From positions 1 to 8,089 of the forward strand of contig QHBQ01000360.1 of assembly GCA_003243865.1 (NCBI GenBank): a stretch of 8,089 bases of DNA, read 5' to 3'. Below are positions 5,974 through 8,089 of the stretch, piece after piece. Within the stretch, counting starts at the first letter, position 1; each line of letters starts with the position of its first letter. The notes under the pieces were generated by a model. That model was not told where the DNA came from. It saw only the letters and a list, made by a program, of their open reading frames with translations, and searched no databases. Both the position numbers and the translations under genes were made by a program. This stretch comes from Candidatus Chloroheliales bacterium. Its GTDB lineage: Bacteria > Chloroflexota > Chloroflexia > QHBQ01.

Positions 5974-7580
5974 CCATCAGCAGACGCATCGCCGGATGGC
6001 TTGACTTCAGCGGCGGCAGCCGGGTGGCTGCCGTGCTTGCTGCGCTCGTGGCGGGGTTGCTGATCGCCGCGTTCGGCGGGGTGCGCGGCGCGGGACTGGT
6101 GATTGGGCTGCTCGGCGCGGCGCTGCTGATTGTCCGCCCACGGCTGGCCTTCTACCTGCTAGTCCTTAGCGTGCCGGTGCAGGACGTGATCACCGTGCCG
6201 CTGGGTGTGATTGACACCACCATCACCCAGATCACCTTCACCGGCACCATCGCCGCCTGGTTGCTGTGGCGGCTAGCGAACAATCGCCAGACCACTACCG
6301 TGACGCCGATTACCTTCGGCTTCCTGGTCTTCCTTTGGTGCATCAGCGCCAGCCTGCTCACCACCCACTCGATGCCCGACAGCCTGGCCGAGATTGCCCG
6401 CTGGACGGTGACGTTCCTGGTTTATATACTGGCAACCAATCTGATCCGCACCCGCAAGCAGATGGGCATCCTGATCGGTTGCCTGCTGGCGGGCGGCGCG
6501 TTCGAGGCGGTGCTGGGAGTAACCCAGGCGTTTAGCCTGTCGGGGCCGCTGGCGTTTCTGGCAAACAGCGGGCTGCTGCGCGCCTACGGCACGATCGGCG
6601 CGCCCAACAGCTATGCTGGCTACATTGACCACAGCCTGCCACTGGCGGTTACCCTGGCTATCTACTGGCTGGGAACCTGGTGGCAACGACAGAGCGTGAT
6701 TATCCGCGCCCAGCAACTGGCGGAGCTGCGCCCGCCCTCGTTCTGGGATACCCAGCGGCGACTAATGCTCAGGGCGGGCGTGCTGGGTATGCTGCTGGCG
6801 CTTGCGGCGCTGCTGATGCTTACTGCGGTCATCCTCAGCGAGTCGCGCGGCGCGTGGGTGGGGTTGACCTTCGGCAGCCTGGGCATGGTTGTGGCGTTGG
6901 GCCGCCGCGCGGTTGCCCCCCTAATCGCGCTCGGCATCATCGTGCTGCTCGGCGTGGCTGCATACCAGGCCAATGCGTTGCCCGAAGCGCTGGTGCAGCG
7001 GGCGCAGAGCATCACCGACAATGTGCGCATCTTCGACCCGCACGGGCTGGTGCCAAATCCCGACAACTTCAGCATCATCGAGCGGATGGCGCAGTGGTAC
7101 GCTGCCTGGGGGATGTTCCAGAGCAACCCTACCCTGGGGGTGGGCATCGGCAACTATACCCACGTCTACGATATGTTCAACGTCGAGGGCTGGCCCTACA
7201 GTCAGGGTCATGCCCACAACTATTACCTGAACATCAGCGCAGAGGCCGGGCTGGTGGGGTTGTTCGGCTATCTAGTGTGGCTGGGGACGGCATTGCGCGA
7301 GGCGGCGCGAGCGGTGCGCCGCACCCGCAACAACGGCTACTACCAGGCGATTGCAATCGGCAGCCTCGGCGTGCTGCTCACCCTGATGGGTCACAACTTC
7401 TTCGAGAATCTGCACGTGCTGAACATGGGCGTGCATCTCAGCAGCGTGCTGGCCCTCTTCTATCTGGTGCGCATCCTACCCGCCGATGAGGCCGACGAAC
7501 CTAGCGCCACAGCCGAGGCGCAACGCAGCGCAGGCTGGGGTTTCAGCGAAGCGGAACTGGCTAATACAGAGCGGGGGTGA
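5970..7580 (+). CDS. O-antigen polymerase/ligase family membrane protein (Wzy/WaaL type)
   Basis: This protein of 536 residues is made almost entirely of membrane helices (about 10-12 by eye, starting at residues 18-54). It should act at the outer face of the cytoplasmic membrane, polymerising or transferring lipid-linked glycan. Family landmarks: RAYGTIGAPNSYAGYI (204-219); ESRGAWVGL (291-299), which carries the conserved Arg293; and a large external loop (about 333-410) followed by GHAHNYYLNISAEAGL (413-428) with His414 and His416. These match, in the same order, the landmarks in the polymerase half of the ORF ending at 2847, so the two are distant paralogues. A short hydrophilic tail (about 503-536) lies after the last helix. 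It is probably translated coupled to the decarboxylase. Sequence alone does not distinguish polymerase from ligase. Confidence 0.9.
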   Translation: MTISRRIAGWLDFSGGSRVAAVLAALVAGLLIAAFGGVRGAGLVIGLLGAALLIVRPRLAFYLLVLSVPVQDVITVPLGVIDTTITQITFTGTIAAWLLWRLANNRQTTTVTPITFGFLVFLWCISASLLTTHSMPDSLAEIARWTVTFLVYILATNLIRTRKQMGILIGCLLAGGAFEAVLGVTQAFSLSGPLAFLANSGLLRAYGTIGAPNSYAGYIDHSLPLAVTLAIYWLGTWWQRQSVIIRAQQLAELRPPSFWDTQRRLMLRAGVLGMLLALAALLMLTAVILSESRGAWVGLTFGSLGMVVALGRRAVAPLIALGIIVLLGVAAYQANALPEALVQRAQSITDNVRIFDPHGLVPNPDNFSIIERMAQWYAAWGMFQSNPTLGVGIGNYTHVYDMFNVEGWPYSQGHAHNYYLNISAEAGLVGLFGYLVWLGTALREAARAVRRTRNNGYYQAIAIGSLGVLLTLMGHNFFENLHVLNMGVHLSSVLALFYLVRILPADEADEPSATAEAQRSAGWGFSEAELANTERG

Positions 7581-7699
7581 GCTGGGAGCTAGGGGATTCG
7601 TAAAAACGGAGAAGCGGATGTGGCTAAAAGCCTCGCCCAGCGGGATAATAGTTACCCACAAATGTTGAACCAGTGTGATGGTGCAATCATGCAGGCGGG

Positions 7700-7863
7700 G
7701 TGGATAGTTCCGGGGGCTGGGGGCGAAGCCCCGCTCGTGCAGCGCATCAATGCTGCGGGTAAGCTATATTGGTCAGTAGCATGAGCGGGGCAAAGATGGC
7801 TTACAACGAGCATTAAAATAGGGCAGCTACGGGGCTGCGCCCCCAACCCCCGGAACTATTCAC
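7700..7863. mobile_element. MITE-like non-coding element with about 33-bp terminal inverted repeats
   Basis: The left arm 7700-7732 and right arm 7831-7863 are inverted repeats: the 29-bp core (7704-7732 against 7831-7859) has two mismatches, and the extension to 33 bp adds one more. The core begins ATAGTTCCGGGGG and ends in a GC-rich GGGGGCGAAGCCCC type motif. A second inverted pair lies just inside (7729-7740 with 7779-7790, one mismatch). The 164-bp unit has no convincing ORF and no obvious target-site duplication. Size and structure fit a MITE or a large palindromic intergenic repeat; which parent transposase would move it is unknown. Confidence 0.6.
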
Positions 7864-7901
7864 GCTCATCACTCACGACGAGCATGGTCGTACCTTCAAG
7901 A

Positions 7902-7920
7902 GGGCGTATGCGATTCGCCC
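7902..7920. repeat. Short imperfect palindrome (GGGCG...CGCCC)
   Basis: An 8-bp stem with one T-T mismatch (7902-7909 with 7913-7920) closes on a 3-nt loop and is followed by CCTAC. It resembles a dispersed intergenic palindrome rather than a terminator, as no T-tract follows. Confidence 0.45.
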
Positions 7921-8006
7921 CTACACTAGGATCGTGGGTTTGCGATAGGTATTGCTGGGTTTCACTGGGGAGAGCGCCGCCCACCCCTACATCTTTGGAT
8001 AACTAA

Positions 8007-8089
8007 ATGACCTCCGAACAGACAACTCAAAACTCAAAACTCAAAACTCAAAACTCGACTCTCGTCACCGGCGGCGCGGGCTTCATCGG
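8007..8089 (+). CDS. NAD-dependent sugar epimerase/dehydratase (3' truncated by window end)
   Basis: Only the first 27 full codons are visible. After a polar leader of 17 residues (MTSEQTTQNS...), the sequence TLVTGGAGFIG is the Rossmann NAD-binding motif of extended SDR nucleotide-sugar enzymes such as UDP-glucose 4-epimerase, dTDP-glucose dehydratase and relatives; the exact substrate cannot be told. An in-frame TAA at 8004-8006 directly precedes ATG 8007, and no other start codon lies between ATG and the Rossmann motif, so this start is well fixed. Only a weak GGA (7997-7999) could serve as Shine-Dalgarno. Most of the leader is encoded by a 7-bp tandem repeat. The location beside a decarboxylase and two polymerases fits glycan precursor supply. 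Confidence 0.82.
   Translation, partial: MTSEQTTQNSKLKTQNSTLVTGGAGFI
8024..8056 (+). repeat. 7-bp tandem repeat, 4.7 copies, in the epimerase N-terminus
   Basis: Copies of AACTCAA start at 8024, 8031, 8038 and 8045, with a partial copy to 8056. The tract lies 14 nt after the start codon and encodes the polar residues before the Rossmann motif. A change of one copy would throw TLVTGGAGFIG out of frame. Confidence 0.95.

Larger units (their letters stand above)
7581..8006 (+). other. Gene-free spacer of 426 bp with repeat elements
   Basis: I see no convincing gene here; the short open frames match nothing I recognise. Positions 7581-7699 hold no structure I can name. A 164-bp inverted-repeat element fills 7700-7863 and a small palindrome lies at 7902-7920. 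No classic hairpin-plus-T-tract terminator follows the polymerase gene, and I cannot defend a -35/-10 pair before the epimerase start at 8007. A promoter for the downstream gene must lie in or before this stretch if it is not read through. Confidence 0.6.

Noticed and set aside
7486..7668. Small open frame spanning the end of the second polymerase and the spacer.
   Set aside because: It mostly overlaps the polymerase tail in another frame and has no ribosome binding site or recognisable domain.
7652..7846. Minus-strand open frame of 64 codons within the inverted-repeat element.
   Set aside because: The frame is made largely of the terminal inverted repeats and gives no recognisable transposase or toxin sequence.

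Overview
The window is one strand-consistent stretch of GC-rich chromosomal DNA, with every recognisable gene on the + strand. It reads as part of an exopolysaccharide / O-antigen type surface-glycan locus. High GC, large multi-membrane polymerase genes, 7-bp tandem repeats and GC-rich palindromic repeats that run through coding sequence suggest a Chloroflexota genome (filamentous Roseiflexus/Kouleothrix-like lineages). This is an inference from sequence style; no RNA marker gene is present to prove it.

Layout. Positions 1-2847 hold the 3' part of a very long ORF: the end of a clan-A glycoside-hydrolase-like domain, a membrane segment, then a full Wzy/WaaL-type O-antigen polymerase/ligase domain. 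Two repeat tracts lie inside this ORF: five copies of a 7-bp unit exactly between the two halves (1150-1185), and a 167-bp cluster of palindromes translated as a Pro/Gly-rich loop (1782-1948). A small ribbon-helix-helix-like protein with a strong ribosome binding site follows (2866-3153). Next is a clearly AT-richer gene for an ApeA-type HEPN protein, a predicted abortive-infection RNase (3185-5017). Then come a UDP-glucuronate decarboxylase making UDP-xylose (5014-5973) and a second Wzy/WaaL-type membrane protein (5970-7580). A 426-bp gene-free stretch (7581-8006) carries a 164-bp MITE-like inverted-repeat element and a small palindrome. At the right edge (8007 onward) a second NAD-dependent sugar epimerase/dehydratase begins; its first residues are encoded by another 7-bp tandem repeat.

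How the genes fit together. The decarboxylase supplies a nucleotide sugar. The two polymerase/ligase proteins would polymerise or attach lipid-linked glycans on the outer face of the membrane. The hydrolase-like domain on the first one could trim or bind the product. The truncated epimerase is probably another precursor enzyme. The HEPN gene is compositionally foreign and looks like a defence gene that landed inside the glycan operon.

Most notable points: (i) the HEPN protein carries a C-terminal module resembling the tRNA-binding tail of CCA-adding enzymes; (ii) its 3' end has been frame-shifted by an insertion flanked by a 26-bp duplication, so the ORF now ends in the start codon of the next gene; (iii) two 7-bp repeats sit in coding frame where copy-number change would switch the reading frame.
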